From assembly GCA_965197555.1 (NCBI GenBank), contig OZ240213.1:4030001-4094000 (forward strand): 64,000 nucleotides of DNA, read 5' to 3'. Below the pieces are notes generated by a model that was given only the letters and a program-made list of their open reading frames with translations, had not been told where the DNA came from and did not search any database. This document shows positions 52,278-61,574 of the stretch, one piece after another. The DNA is from G965197555 sp965197555 (GTDB lineage Bacteria; Chloroflexota; Dehalococcoidia; Lucifugimonadales; UBA3495). The translations under genes were made by a program, and so were the position numbers. Each line of letters begins with the position of its first letter. Positions within the stretch are counted from its first letter, which is position 1.

Positions 52278-53444
52278 CATTACCTTGACCTGACATCTAT
52301 TGTTGTCCCAGGGATTATGTCCTGCCCCAAGAAACTAGCGGCTGCGGAGGCTCCGAGTCGTGCGCGCCGTCGGGTACACTCTGGAGACATACTTGTAAGT
52401 ACGGTTCGTCCCAATCTTAGGGGTTTCGCTCGTGTCCGCGAGGCTCCCAAGAATCTGATTGCTCCTACTGGGTTTGCCGTGCTTACCCCGATGTCTGACG
52501 TTGACGGGTCTTACGTCTACCATCATGTGATGACCCAGCAATTCGCGGACTATCTTGAGAAGGCTACGACCGGTCAAGCATATCCGGCTGTCCGTCCGGC
52601 GGATGTCACAAACTTTGTGCTGCCCATCCCATCCCTGCCGGAGCAGCGGGCCATCGCCGCCGTGCTGGACTCCATTGACGACGCCATCGAGCGTACCCAG
52701 GCGGTCATCGCCGCCACCGGACAACTGCGCGACTCCCTGCTCCACCAACTGCTCACCCGCGGCATCCCCGGCTGGCACACGGAATGGAAGGAAGTACCGG
52801 GGCTGGGGACGATCCCGGCGGACTGGGAGGTCGTGCGGCTGGGAGAGGTGGCAGAGGTCAACCGCTCCAATTGGGACCCGGCAGAGGGTTCTACAATTTT
52901 GTATCTTGACTTACCTGCCGTTGATGCCCCCGGAGTTCTTTCTGCCCCAAGGGAATTGGATGCGGCTGATACGCCTAGCCGGGCCCGCCGCAGAGTGCGG
53001 TCTGGTGATATTTTGGTAAGTACCGTCCGGCCAAAGCTGCGCGGCTTTGCCCGAGTTTCTAAAGCACCCAAAAACTTGGTAGCTTCCACCGGATTTGCAG
53101 GTGTAAGCCCAGGGCTTAAAGTCAACGGTTCCTTCGCCTATCACCACGTTATGACGAACCAATTTGCTCAATACCTTGAGAACGCTACCACCGGGCAAGC
53201 ATATCCGGCAGTGCGGCCCAGAGATGTTGCTGATTTCAGGTTGCCATTGCCACCCCTGCCCGAACAGGAAGCCATGGCAGAGTTGCTGGATGGGGTGGAT
53301 GTGACAATCGCCGAGGCAAAACGGGAGCGGGATGGGCTACAATTACTGAAAGCATCTGCCGCCGATGCGCTGCTTACGGGGCGGGTTCATCTCACAATGA
53401 TTGATGATAAGGGCGATCGGAGTTCCACTGAATGCCAGAAGTAG
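52278..53444 (+). CDS. hsdS: Type I restriction specificity subunit HsdS, 5'-truncated
   Basis: Two target-recognition domains separated by the conserved helix (LPEQRAIAAVLDSIDDAIER) and ended by LPEQEAMAELLDGVDVTIAE. The TRDs are strikingly alike: SGDILVSTVRPNLRGFARV versus SGDILVSTVRPKLRGFARV, and TTGQAYPAVRP in both. The frame enters at LHYLDLTSIVVPG without the N-terminal ~25 residues or a start; first in-frame ATG is about 52318. The junction coincides with the promoter region of the opposed PrimPol gene. hsdM is absent here. It overlaps the next gene by 13 bp. Confidence 0.85.
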   Translation, partial: HYLDLTSIVVPGIMSCPKKLAAAEAPSRARRRVHSGDILVSTVRPNLRGFARVREAPKNLIAPTGFAVLTPMSDVDGSYVYHHVMTQQFADYLEKATTGQAYPAVRPADVTNFVLPIPSLPEQRAIAAVLDSIDDAIERTQAVIAATGQLRDSLLHQLLTRGIPGWHTEWKEVPGLGTIPADWEVVRLGEVAEVNRSNWDPAEGSTILYLDLPAVDAPGVLSAPRELDAADTPSRARRRVRSGDILVSTVRPKLRGFARVSKAPKNLVASTGFAGVSPGLKVNGSFAYHHVMTNQFAQYLENATTGQAYPAVRPRDVADFRLPLPPLPEQEAMAELLDGVDVTIAEAKRERDGLQLLKASAADALLTGRVHLTMIDDKGDRSSTECQK

Positions 53445-54226
53445 GCAGTGCCTCACGTTTGGGCCGTCTGATAAATAAAGGGGCTGATATAGGTGGAAGT
53501 GCCTTTGGGAGTGCCGCGGGTGCAGTTACCGGTCTTCTACTCGGAGGGCCGGCGGGGGCGGCTCTTGGTGGACTAGTGGGTGGAGGTGCTGCTTCCGCTA
53601 TCCAGTGGGTTGGGCACGAGCTATCGTCTCGCCATTTTGCGCCGCGAGAAGAGGCCAGAGTTGGTTACGTTTACACGCTCGCGGCGGCAGAGGTTGTCAA
53701 ACGCATAGGTGAGGGGGAAAGTGTTCGGTCCGATGGGTTTTTCAGTGACGGCCAACAGAGCAGGTCAAGCGCTGAGGAAGTTTGGGAAAGTGTATTGCTA
53801 AAGGCTCAAAGAGAACCAGAAGAGAAGAAGTTGCAGTATATGGCACATCTGCTCGCGAACCTGGCTTTTCACCCAGAGATAGGCGTTCACATGGCCCATC
53901 AGTTAACAAAAACATGCGAGCAGTTGACCTATCGGCAGATGTGCATACTTAGACTTTCTGTAAACGGAAGCCAATTCATCCTTCGCGAGGACGATTACCG
54001 AGGCCGGGGTAGCTTCACGAGGGAACTATACCAGTTGCTTCATGAGTATCTCGACCTTTACAACAGGGGATTTGTGAATTTTGGCGGAGAAGTAGCATTT
54101 GGTCCCACTGACATAAGACCCGGGAATACTACCATTCAGGGTATTGGGGCGGATATATACAAACTTATGCAGCTATGGGAGATTCCCATTGAGGACATTA
54201 AACCCATAGCTGCGCAGTTGAGATAA
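53432..54226 (+). CDS. Glycine-zipper membrane protein inside the type I restriction operon
   Basis: 264 residues. Residues ~20-60 form a glycine-zipper pair (GGSAFGSAAGAVTGLLLGGP then AGAALGGLVGGGAASAIQW). A helical soluble domain follows (VYTLAAAEVVKRIGEGE, VWESVLLKAQREPEEKKLQY then MAHLLANLAF, CEQLTYRQMCILRLS) and a C-terminal beta/helix part. It starts 13 bp inside hsdS and ends 3 bp before an hsdR-type start, so it is cotranscribed with restriction genes. Family not recognised. Membrane segments plus defence context suggest an effector or guard, by inference. Confidence 0.72.
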   Translation: MPEVGSASRLGRLINKGADIGGSAFGSAAGAVTGLLLGGPAGAALGGLVGGGAASAIQWVGHELSSRHFAPREEARVGYVYTLAAAEVVKRIGEGESVRSDGFFSDGQQSRSSAEEVWESVLLKAQREPEEKKLQYMAHLLANLAFHPEIGVHMAHQLTKTCEQLTYRQMCILRLSVNGSQFILREDDYRGRGSFTRELYQLLHEYLDLYNRGFVNFGGEVAFGPTDIRPGNTTIQGIGADIYKLMQLWEIPIEDIKPIAAQLR

Positions 54227-54229
54227 GCT

Positions 54230-54313
54230 ATGGCAAGAACCAACCCCAACAAGCTCAACGAGTTCAACCATGCCGAGGACCCGGCCCGGCGGTTGCTAGA
54301 GCAGTTGGGTTAG
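54230..54313 (+). pseudogene. hsdR: HsdR N-terminal stub 1
   Basis: MARTNPNKLNEFNHAEDPAR...LLEQLG-stop equals the first 27 residues of type I HsdR subunits of this group; the coding sequence then ends at TAG, where the toxin-antitoxin cassette begins. Confidence 0.7.
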
Positions 54314-54343
54314 GTTACGACCCGTAAACGGGAGGAGGGCGCG

Positions 54344-54709
54344 ATGCAAGATGTTACGTCGGTACGTTGGATGGTAACCTTCTACCACTCGGAAGGAGGG
54401 TGGCGCGGCGAACCCGATTTCCCGAAGGTTGACTTCTGGCATCCCGACAAGAAAGCCTCGATGGAGGCAGGGTCCCGCGTCCTCCAAGAATTGAAGGATC
54501 GCGGCGACAATCGCGACTGGAAAGCGGCGGGGCATCCTGACCCCTCCGCAGTCAGCTCCGGTCAACACCCTGGCGGTCAATGGATACTGCCCCTTCTGCC
54601 ACCAAAGATATTCGACCCGGCTAAAGTGCCTCCAATGGACCTTAGCGATGAGGAGTGGGATGCTTTTGACCGCGCTCTCCGGGAAAGCCGTGGGAGGAGC
54701 GAATCGTGA
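54344..54709 (+). CDS. Putative antitoxin partner of the PIN toxin
   Basis: 121 residues, GGAGGAGG just before ATG 54344. Beta-rich N-terminus (VRWMVTFYHSEGGWRGEPDF) and a C-terminal helix (LSDEEWDAFDRALRESRG). No known DNA-binding motif. The stop overlaps the PIN gene's GTG by four bases (GTGA), the coupling usual for antitoxin-toxin pairs. Assignment rests on context. Confidence 0.6.
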   Translation: MQDVTSVRWMVTFYHSEGGWRGEPDFPKVDFWHPDKKASMEAGSRVLQELKDRGDNRDWKAAGHPDPSAVSSGQHPGGQWILPLLPPKIFDPAKVPPMDLSDEEWDAFDRALRESRGRSES

Positions 54710-55119
54710 CTTCGCCCGTCTCAATGGTGGTTGCAGACAGCAATATAGTGTCTTACATCGCCAGGAGGTCTCCCATTGCAGAGTATTATCTGCCTCACTT
54801 GGAGTGTCGCCAGGTTGTAATATCTTTCCAAACGTGGGAGGAAGCCTTGTTCGGGGCTCACCTCGCTGGCTGGGGTGAGAGGCGCGTGGATGCTCTGAAG
54901 CAGCAGATGGGTCAATACCAGGTGCATTGGCCTGACCTTGAACTGGTTGATTTGTGTGCCCGGTTGCGGGCCGAACGCCGTGCCGCCGGATGGGAGATCG
55001 AACTGGCCGACGCCTGGGTTGCAGCCACCGCTCTGTACTTGGACTGTCCGCTTGCGTCCCACGACGGCGACTTTGACGGCATCCCCAACCTGGAACTGAT
55101 AAGGGCGCCGACGCCATGA
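54706..55119 (+). CDS. PIN-domain ribonuclease toxin (VapC-like)
   Basis: 137 residues with the PIN acidic set: Asp in VVADSNIVSYIARRSP, Glu in FQTWEEALFG, Asp in EIELADAWVAATALYL and Asp in SHDGDFDGI. Cleaves RNA when free of its antitoxin. Translationally coupled to the 54344 gene upstream, and its TGA overlaps the ATG of the second hsdR stub, so the module sits seamlessly inside the restriction operon. Confidence 0.85.
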   Translation: MTSPVSMVVADSNIVSYIARRSPIAEYYLPHLECRQVVISFQTWEEALFGAHLAGWGERRVDALKQQMGQYQVHWPDLELVDLCARLRAERRAAGWEIELADAWVAATALYLDCPLASHDGDFDGIPNLELIRAPTP

Positions 55120-55280
55120 CCACCCCCGCCAAGCTCAACGAGTTCAATCACTCCGAGGAGCCGGCCCGGCGGTTGCTGGCGCGGTTGGGGTGGACTTACG
55201 CGCCCCGGGAGGCGCTTGGCGGTAGAGCGGGGTAATGAGCGGGAGGTGTTGCTGAAGGGGCGGCTGCGAGCCGCCTGGCG
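55116..55280 (+). pseudogene. hsdR: HsdR N-terminal stub 2
   Basis: MTTPAKLNEFNHSEEPARRL...GWTYAPREAL, then a frameshift to VERGNEREVLLKGRLRAA. Longer than stub 1 and about 80% alike over the shared part. It is cut at about 55272 by transposase sequence. Confidence 0.75.
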
Positions 55281-55496
55281 GGGCGGCCACACCGCCCGAT
55301 TGAGCACCTCATGATAGCGGGCGTAGTCGAGGTGGTCGCTGAGTCCCATGACGCGCAGCGCCGCGGCCACGGTGCGTTGGCCCGGGGCCAGTATCGCGCC
55401 GGCCAGCAGGATTTGGGCTTTCAGCCAAGTCGGGCTGCGAAACAGCGCGGCGAAGGGATGGAGTACGGGTAAAATGGCATCGGGCAGGGTGAGCAT
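55270..55496 (-). pseudogene. DDE transposase N-terminal fragment (IS701/DDE_5-like)
   Basis: MLTLPDAILPVLHPFAALFR, LKAQILLAGAILAPGQRTVA and ALRVMGLSDHLDYARYHEVL are the first ~75 residues of a DDE_5-type transposase, different from the other IS701 copies. It stops at the hsdR junction. Confidence 0.75.
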
Positions 55497-55589
55497 GGCT
55501 GGACCTTCCGTGAGAAGTGGGTTTAGGCCAGCTTACCCTGTCTTTTTACTTTTCCTAACTTTTGCGCAAAGTCCAGTCAAAGTTGACGC

Positions 55590-56053
55590 TTGACCTGGAT
55601 AGCGGGCTGGTTCTTGTTGCGCTGGTACAGTTCCCGAAGAGTGCCTAGCTGAAGGGGAGGAACAGACCTGACCGTACCAGCCTGGCCATCGCAGTAGCCA
55701 GTACTTGCCGTCGGTGAGGACGCCAATGCGACCCGGCCGGCTTCTACAGACTGCTTCAAGTAGCCATCGAGCTGCGTCACGTGGTCGGGATGAACATTGG
55801 CCCGGGTGACGATGTGCTGCTTCGACTCTAAGAGGGGGTCCTGGGCGGGCAGTTCCACTGCCTTCCGGAAGGAATCGGACGGAGGGATTTCCTCTCGGCT
55901 CTCCTCGGTCCTAGCCAGACAAGTGATGGTTAGGAAGGTGCGGACCGCGCTGGTGATGTTGGCTTCGGGTTTTGGGGCCTCGTGTCAGCGCAACATCTCA
56001 ACGGCTGCCGCAGTGATGCTCTGGTCGTCATAGCGCGACTCGGGAACGGTCAT
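55590..56053 (-). pseudogene. Restriction-modification methylase-like N-terminal fragment
   Basis: MTVPESRYDDQSITAAAVEM, an in-frame TGA near 55985, then NITSAVRTFLTITCLARTEE and HVTQLDGYLKQSVEAGRV. After a frameshift GVLTDGKYWLLRWPG. The end block is typical of the nuclease-like N-terminus of type II/III DNA methylase-helicases. Only ~150 residues remain. Confidence 0.5.
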
Positions 56054-56147
56054 GGGTCTTACATCCATAGCCGGTGGCAATCAGGCCGATTTGAAGTTAG
56101 TTGTAGGGATTCCTCGCCTCTCGACCTGTCAAGTACATGAGTCCGCC

Positions 56148-56250
56148 GTAACTGTTCAGAGTTGGTGACTGAATGGAGATACGACCGCTCATCCTGATCG
56201 CAGCGGAGCGGAGTCGAAGGAGAGATTTCCCCTCAAGCCTGAACAGTTAC
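56148..56250. repeat. 103-bp MITE-like element with IS66-type ends
   Basis: GTAACTGTTCAGA at 56148 and TGAACAGTTAC at 56250. Interior partly similar to the 11444-11557 element. Sits 9 bp from the GH15 stop. Confidence 0.75.
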
Positions 56251-56258
56251 AGGGTCAG

Positions 56259-58097
56259 CTATCGCGAGCGGTTCGTGCGTCTGGTAGGAGTGTCTGCAAT
56301 GTAGCCTGAGAGGTTGAGAGCGGTGTGTATCAGGCCGGTGTGTGAATACGCTTGGGGAAAGTTGCCCAGTTGCCGGTTGGAGTCCCTGTCAATCATTTCG
56401 GCGAAGAGGCCCAGATGGTTGGCATGACGTGTAATCATTTCATGGAAGTAATCGAAAGCCCGGTCGGTCTGCCCGGTGTAGATGAGGTTTCCAATCAGCC
56501 AGAAACTGAGCAGGGTGAAAGCGCCTTCTGGCTGGCCTTCCAACCCGTCGTCCGTTTCCTCCGGGAGATAGCGCCAGACCAGTGGGCCGTCGGTCAGTTC
56601 TCTTTCGATGGCGTCCAGATTTTGCCGGACGCGGGGGTCGTCGCGCGAGACCAGGCCCATAAAAGGAATTGCCAGGTTGGAGGCGTCCAGGACATCGTTA
56701 CCGTACCGCTGCCGGAATGCCTGCTTGACGGAACTCCATCCCGAATCCAGAATCTCGTATTTGATGCCGTCAGCAGCCAGAGACCAGCGACGGTACAATT
56801 GGCGATGCCCCATAGCGGCGGCGATATATGCCGCATAGTCTAGAGCCGCCCAGCACATCACCTTGGAATAAACGAAGTGTTGCTGTTCTCCGCGCACCTC
56901 CCAGACACCCCGGTCCTTTCGGCGCCAATTGTCCATAACGGTCTCGGCCAGGGAATTCACCAACTCCCAGGCTTCCGCCGGTATCGTTCCATGAAGCACG
57001 AGCAAGGAATGTATGGAGAGAATGACCTCTCCGAAAACGTCCATCTGAATATGCTCCGCCGCGGCGTTGCCGATGCGGACGGGGCGGGAATTCTCATACC
57101 CTTTCAGATGGTCGAGAGTGTACTCCCGGAGCGATGAATCGGGGCTGATGCCATAAACGATGCGGGTCCTGCGGCGGTGCAACTGGCACTGTTCCAACAG
57201 CCAGTGGATGTAGCGGTCGGCCCCGTAAGTGTCACCCAGGCGATATAGCACATCCACCGTGAAGCTCGTGTCGCGCAGCCAGGAGAAACGGTAGTCCCAG
57301 TTGCGCGAACCGCCAATGGTCTCCGGCAGGCTGGTGGTCGGCGCGGCGACGATAGCTCCCGTGCGCCGATAGATCATGAGGTGAAGTACCAGGAAAGAAC
57401 GGACAACGGCGTCGCGCCAAAGTCCATCGTAAGCCATCCCGGCTACCAACTCTTGCCAGTAGCGCCGGGTGAGGTCCAGTTTCTCCGCAGTGCGGAGCCG
57501 TTCGAGGCTGGCAGGACCACCGTATGCCAGGACAAAGGTCGCGGTCTCTCCTTCGGCCAGAGTGAAATCACAGGTGACGCCGCGGTCGTCGAAGGGGAGC
57601 GGGATGTTGGCAAAGAGGAACAGGGTCTGACCGCCTCCCCGGGCTTCGACTGCGCCGACGGATGGGATGCCGCGCAGCGGACGAAAACCGGGAAGAGTCC
57701 GGGCGTAATCGTGCCGGGGCTGGAAGTCGCAGCGAAGTTCCACCTCCCCGGTGTGGCATGTAACTATTCGGTGAATTTCCGGAGGGTTACTCGGCAGCGT
57801 ATCCGGTTTGCCGTCGCGGTCATCATCCGAAATTGGCATGAAGTCAGTGATGGATACTGTGCCCGTGCCGGTCCTGAACGTGGTTTCAAGAATGTTGGTG
57901 TCGGCAAGGTATTCCTGCCGCGCCTCAAGACCGGGGCCGACGGGACTGATCCGGAACCGCCCCCCAACTTCGGGGTCGAGGATGGCGCCGAAGACGCTGG
58001 GAGAGTCGAAGCGGGGGAAGCAACACCAGTTGATCGAGCCGTCGGTCCCGACAAGCGCCGCCGAGGACATGTCACCGATCAGTCCGTATTCGTACAT
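56259..58097 (-). CDS. Glycoside hydrolase family 15 (glucoamylase/trehalase-like)
   Basis: 612 residues, normal for cytoplasmic bacterial GH15. N-terminal beta-sandwich begins YEYGLIGDMSSAALVGTDGS followed by INWCCFPRFDSPSVF. The (alpha/alpha)6 barrel has ETIGGSRNWDYRFSWLRDTS, the general acid in DRGVWEVRGE and the base Glu in LGLFAEMIDRDSNRQLGNFP. No signal peptide. It hydrolyses alpha-glucosides, possibly trehalose or maltodextrins. Bracketed by an IS66-ended MITE and a full IS66, so it may have been moved as a unit. Confidence 0.93.
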   Translation of the reverse strand: MYEYGLIGDMSSAALVGTDGSINWCCFPRFDSPSVFGAILDPEVGGRFRISPVGPGLEARQEYLADTNILETTFRTGTGTVSITDFMPISDDDRDGKPDTLPSNPPEIHRIVTCHTGEVELRCDFQPRHDYARTLPGFRPLRGIPSVGAVEARGGGQTLFLFANIPLPFDDRGVTCDFTLAEGETATFVLAYGGPASLERLRTAEKLDLTRRYWQELVAGMAYDGLWRDAVVRSFLVLHLMIYRRTGAIVAAPTTSLPETIGGSRNWDYRFSWLRDTSFTVDVLYRLGDTYGADRYIHWLLEQCQLHRRRTRIVYGISPDSSLREYTLDHLKGYENSRPVRIGNAAAEHIQMDVFGEVILSIHSLLVLHGTIPAEAWELVNSLAETVMDNWRRKDRGVWEVRGEQQHFVYSKVMCWAALDYAAYIAAAMGHRQLYRRWSLAADGIKYEILDSGWSSVKQAFRQRYGNDVLDASNLAIPFMGLVSRDDPRVRQNLDAIERELTDGPLVWRYLPEETDDGLEGQPEGAFTLLSFWLIGNLIYTGQTDRAFDYFHEMITRHANHLGLFAEMIDRDSNRQLGNFPQAYSHTGLIHTALNLSGYIADTPTRRTNRSR

Positions 58098-58180
58098 CTT
58101 TAGAATAAATTCGGAGCTATTCGCGGGCAGTGGCTACTCTATCACCGGGGTCAGGTGATATCCAACGAACGCCCATTTCT

Positions 58181-59636
58181 GTAAGTGTTCAGAGTGGGGC
58201 AGGTAGGGGCTTGGAGAGGACGGACTGTAGGGCGCGGTAGGGGTTGCGTTCTTGCAGGCGCCAGGTGCCGAACAAAGAAGTCAAGATGCTCTTGGTATCG
58301 CTTCCCTGGCCCGAACGGGTGCCCCCGCTGATCTTCCGGCTCACCACCGGCGGACGCAGGCTCCGCTCGGCCGCGTTGTTGTCCGCAGCCGATTGGGGCT
58401 CGGCGACGAAGGTAAACAACTCGGGCAAGAACCGTTCCACTCGCTGGCATAGCACCCGCATGGGCGCGTCGCCGGCCAGGTAAGGGTGGCAGATAGACCA
58501 TAGTTGCTGCTGGTAGCGCTGTTGTTGCTTTACCCGCCGGGACCGTTGCACCGTGTCCGGCAGTCCCGGGTCTGGTCCGGGCCAAGCCCGGGCTTGGCCG
58601 TACACCTCCCGCACCTGTTGGGACCATTCGGCCAGGTTTTGGTGTTGAGGGTATTGCTCATTCAATTTGTGGATGTCCCGCAGCAGATGGACCCAGCAAC
58701 GCTGGTGCGGTCCCTGGTACACGTTGTAGGCTCCGTAGAAGTCGCTGACCAACACCCCCTCGAACTCATCCCCCAACACCTCCTCCACCACCGTCCGGCC
58801 CCGGCTGGGCCGGTAGAGAAAGTAGCGAACCTGGGGAGTGCTGAAGCTCCAGAGATATCCGTTGCGGCCGTCTTCCCGCCAACCCGTCTCGTCCCCGTAC
58901 ACCACCGGGCTGGCTCGAATCTCTTGGCGCAGCCGTCGTACTCCTCCCGGCCCCGCTCCGCCAATCCACGGACCAAAGCCACCAGTTCCCCCACGCTGAG
59001 GCGCAGGCCAAAGCACCACTTCAGATAGCATTGAATCACTCGGAAGGGGAGCCGGCACTCCTCCCTCAATACGCTTACTTCGCTCTGCACCGAGATGCCC
59101 ACCCGTCGCCGGCCCGCGGTCAGGGAGTTCCAATCCGGTTCGGGAGTCCACCGCTTCCGGCACTTGGGGCAGGCCCGTTCCAATACCAGGTGTTCGGTCA
59201 CCCGCGCCCGCACCCGGGGCAGGGTAATCACCTGGCGGCTGCCGCACACCCTCCCGTCCAGCAGCGGGACCTGGCAGTCCGGGCAACTGGCGGTGGCGTG
59301 CTCCACCCGGTGGGTGGGCTCCTCCCTAAGCCGGGCGAAACCGTGGGTCCGCTTCTTCCGTTCCTTCCTAGGACGGTCCGGCCGGTTGGCCTTGACCCAC
59401 GAGGGCGGTTCCGGCTTCTTCACCGCAGCGGATGGTGGCTTCTGTTGGCCTTCCAACTCTGCTATCCGCGCTTCCAAGGCCGCGGCGTGCCTGAGAAGTT
59501 GACCAACGAGTTCAACCAACTCCTCTCGGGAGAGCCCTGCTAAATCCAAATTCAGGTCCATGCCTACAGTCTACCCGGCGCGTCTGGTTTTTCATTCGTG
59601 CCCCTGACGCAGTTTCAGACCAGTCTGAACAGTTAC
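58181..59636 (-). mobile_element. IS66-family (single-ORF type) element
   Basis: Ends GTAAGTGTTCAGAGTGG (58181) and the complement of GTAACTGTTCAGACTGG (to 59636), two mismatches in 17. 1456 bp, transposase only, no tnpA/tnpB accessory genes. No target duplication is visible. Confidence 0.88.
58189..59561 (-). pseudogene. IS66-family transposase, one frameshift
   Basis: N-terminal leucine-zipper helix (LVGQLLRHAAALEARIAELE), basic linker, zinc finger (CPDCQVPLLDG, CPKCRKRW) and helical domain in the first frame to about 58935. The second frame continues EIRASPVVYGDETGWREDG (first Asp), LVSDFYGAYNVYQG (second Asp) and SAADNNAAERSLRPPV (Glu). All catalytic residues are present; one base change would restore it. 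Confidence 0.88.
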
Positions 59637-60071
59637 TCCCAATCAACCTGCTTGCCACAGCCAAGGATTATGAATCTCAATTCAGCGTCTGTGACTTCGT
59701 TGCTTTCCCCGGCTTTCCAGAGTGGTACGACAAGCTCGAACAACGTCCGATCTTGAGGAGCGGAACAATCGCCAGCGATCCCAGGTATGACTATTCCAAC
59801 GTGCCCGAATACAAGGGAGAATGCGTGGCTTACGAAGCCTTCTCCTACGGAGGCTCATCCGGAAGCCCTGTGTTTGCCGTGGAAAAGGGCCCGGAAGCCC
59901 GGCCCAGGCATTTCGTTCCCAGGATTCCGAGAATTAAAACTGCTAGGAATCAACGCGGGGCATTTGAACGTGGGAAGCAGCAACCCACAGCATTCAGGGA
60001 TTTCCTACCTGTACAAGTCGTCTGCCATACTCGACATCCTTGAAGCCACTTCAGGCGAAACGTCCGAATGA
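59637..60071 (+). pseudogene. Trypsin-like serine peptidase C-terminal fragment
   Basis: Directly after the IS66 end the frame reads FVAFPGFPEWYDKLEQRP, IASDPRYDYSN and YEAFSYGGSSGSPVFAVEKG, whose GGSSGSPVF carries the catalytic Ser of trypsin-2-type proteases. A frameshift near 59925 leads to KLLGINAGHL and HSGISYLYKSSAILDIL. His and Asp portions were lost to the IS66 insertion. Confidence 0.65.
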
Positions 60072-60127
60072 GCGAATCACCCGCGACCTACCCCAACTAC
60101 AAACACTCAGGCGTCCCTGGATAGACC

Positions 60128-60699
60128 ATGTACCCACCCAATGGTAAGTGTGGCGACTCAGAGGAGACAGATCCTGACAAGCTCCACGATCTGAAGATTA
60201 CCCTGGAGCAGTACCAGGTCTACCCCTGGGAGCAGATTGACGAGTTCGTGGAGGCGTTCCTGAACGGCGCCGACCAGAGCAATCTCGCGCCAGGCTGGAC
60301 ACCTGCGTGGAGAAATACAAGAAGCTGGACGAGGACAGGCAGGTTGATTTCAAGAGTTCGGCCAAGGCCTTCACCAGGCTCTACGCCTTCCTGCATGCCC
60401 AGCTCTCCTGGACCGCGGCCGAGCTGGCCATATTCCTGAGCTTCCTGATCAGCAAGCTTCCCGACCCGGTGGAGGAGGACCTGTCCAAGGGAGTGCTGGA
60501 TGCAGTGGAAATGGAGAGCTACCGGATGGAGCAGAAGGCAGTCCAGAGCATCAGCCTAGCCGAGGAGGACGCAGAGATCGCCCCGGTTCGGCGCACCTGT
60601 GACCGCTGGCCGGAGCAAAATCTCCAAGATGCCGGCACGCTACACCAACCGTCCGGAAGCAGACATAGGCGCGGTCGCCAGATTGCTACCAGAAAGTGA
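60128..60699 (+). pseudogene. hsdR: HsdR C-terminal fragment
   Basis: PDKLHDLKITLEQYQVYPWE, then IDEFVEAFLNGADQ, a frameshift near 60295, CVEKYKKLDEDRQVDFKSSA, AFTRLYAFLHAQLSW and LSKGVLDAVEMESYRMEQ form the C-terminal helical region of type I HsdR. The last ~35 residues are probably out of frame. It may be the far end of the gene whose start is at 55116, or of another copy. Confidence 0.75.
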
Positions 60700-60711
60700 G
60701 GATTAGGGAAC

Positions 60712-60804
60712 GTGCCTAGAACTGAGTACGAGAATAGAATCGCGGACCTGCTGTTGAGATCTGGTGCTTTTGTCCAGCAAGAGCCTCTTATAGAGAGAAG
60801 CTAA
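60712..60804 (+). pseudogene. Short open fragment after hsdR
   Basis: GTG-initiated 30-residue frame (VPRTEYENRIADLLLRSGAF) with GAGGATTAGGG upstream; looks like the beginning of a longer protein cut by a stop at 60802. Confidence 0.35.
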
Positions 60805-60839
60805 AGGCATACCCCAAACAGATCATCGGCGGTCACTCA

Positions 60840-61353
60840 TTGGTTGTAGCCGTTCTGAATGAATGCTGCGCATTGTACGATAGTTCCGTAATGGAAGTTG
60901 CCTTTGGAGCATGGCGATTCCAGGCAGGAACATGGACAAATCTCTGGGATGGTACGCCTGACGTCGACGGGCTATTCGGAAAATACCCCCATTGTTCAGG
61001 GATCCTCCATTCCACATGGAATTTTCATCTCTTCATTCCCAACCCGGACACTGCAATTCCAGCGGACCCGTCACTATTCCAATTTGCCGACATAGCTGAG
61101 CCTGAGTTTCTCTCTAATGGATCAATCAACGCGTCAGCAGCGGCTCGACCTCCCAAGGAAGCTCATTTTTAAAAAATCCGCAACGCAACCATAAAAGGCT
61201 TACCTCCAGGAGGGATCCTCCTTGAAGGGGACTTCGAACTAATCGAGGAAGTAGACGGTATACCACAGTTCGTAATGCATGCAAAAGTCCCCTTCAACGT
61301 AGAGGAGAACACCATCGTTTCCAAGCAAGTTGGTTCCCACAGAAAGCAGGTGT
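60840..61353 (+). pseudogene. Unrecognised protein with an in-frame stop
   Basis: One frame carries VMEVAFGAWRFQAGTWTNLW, then FADIAEPEFLSNG up to TAA 61170-61172, and continues in frame as RNATIKGLPPGGILLEGDF and HAKVPFNVEENTIVSKQ. Both halves look coding. No family recognised. Confidence 0.4.
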
Positions 61354-61574
61354 GAAACTCATCCACCTAACGAATACCGAAGGTAAGCCGCCAGCCCGTC
61401 AGCCGCAGTTCGCTGACCAAGAATTACCATCAATGAGGAAGCTGATCAATTAACGTGACCACCCTCCGCTCAATCCGAGGCCGGATCACTGACTCGATCA
61501 AGGCCAAGCCAGCACGGAACAATTTACCTCCGCCTTTTACACTCCGTCTGCTGTAAGGAACTGCTGGCAGGTCA
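61354..61574. other. Intergenic
   Basis: No gene or clear signal between the pseudogene and the convergent DUF4365 gene. Confidence 0.4.

Noticed and set aside
58181..59636. Target duplication of the IS66 copy
   Set aside because: The 8 bases on either side (CCATTTCT and TCCCAATC) do not match.
51379..61000. Prophage
   Set aside because: A PrimPol and integrase debris exist but there are no capsid, terminase, portal or lysis genes.
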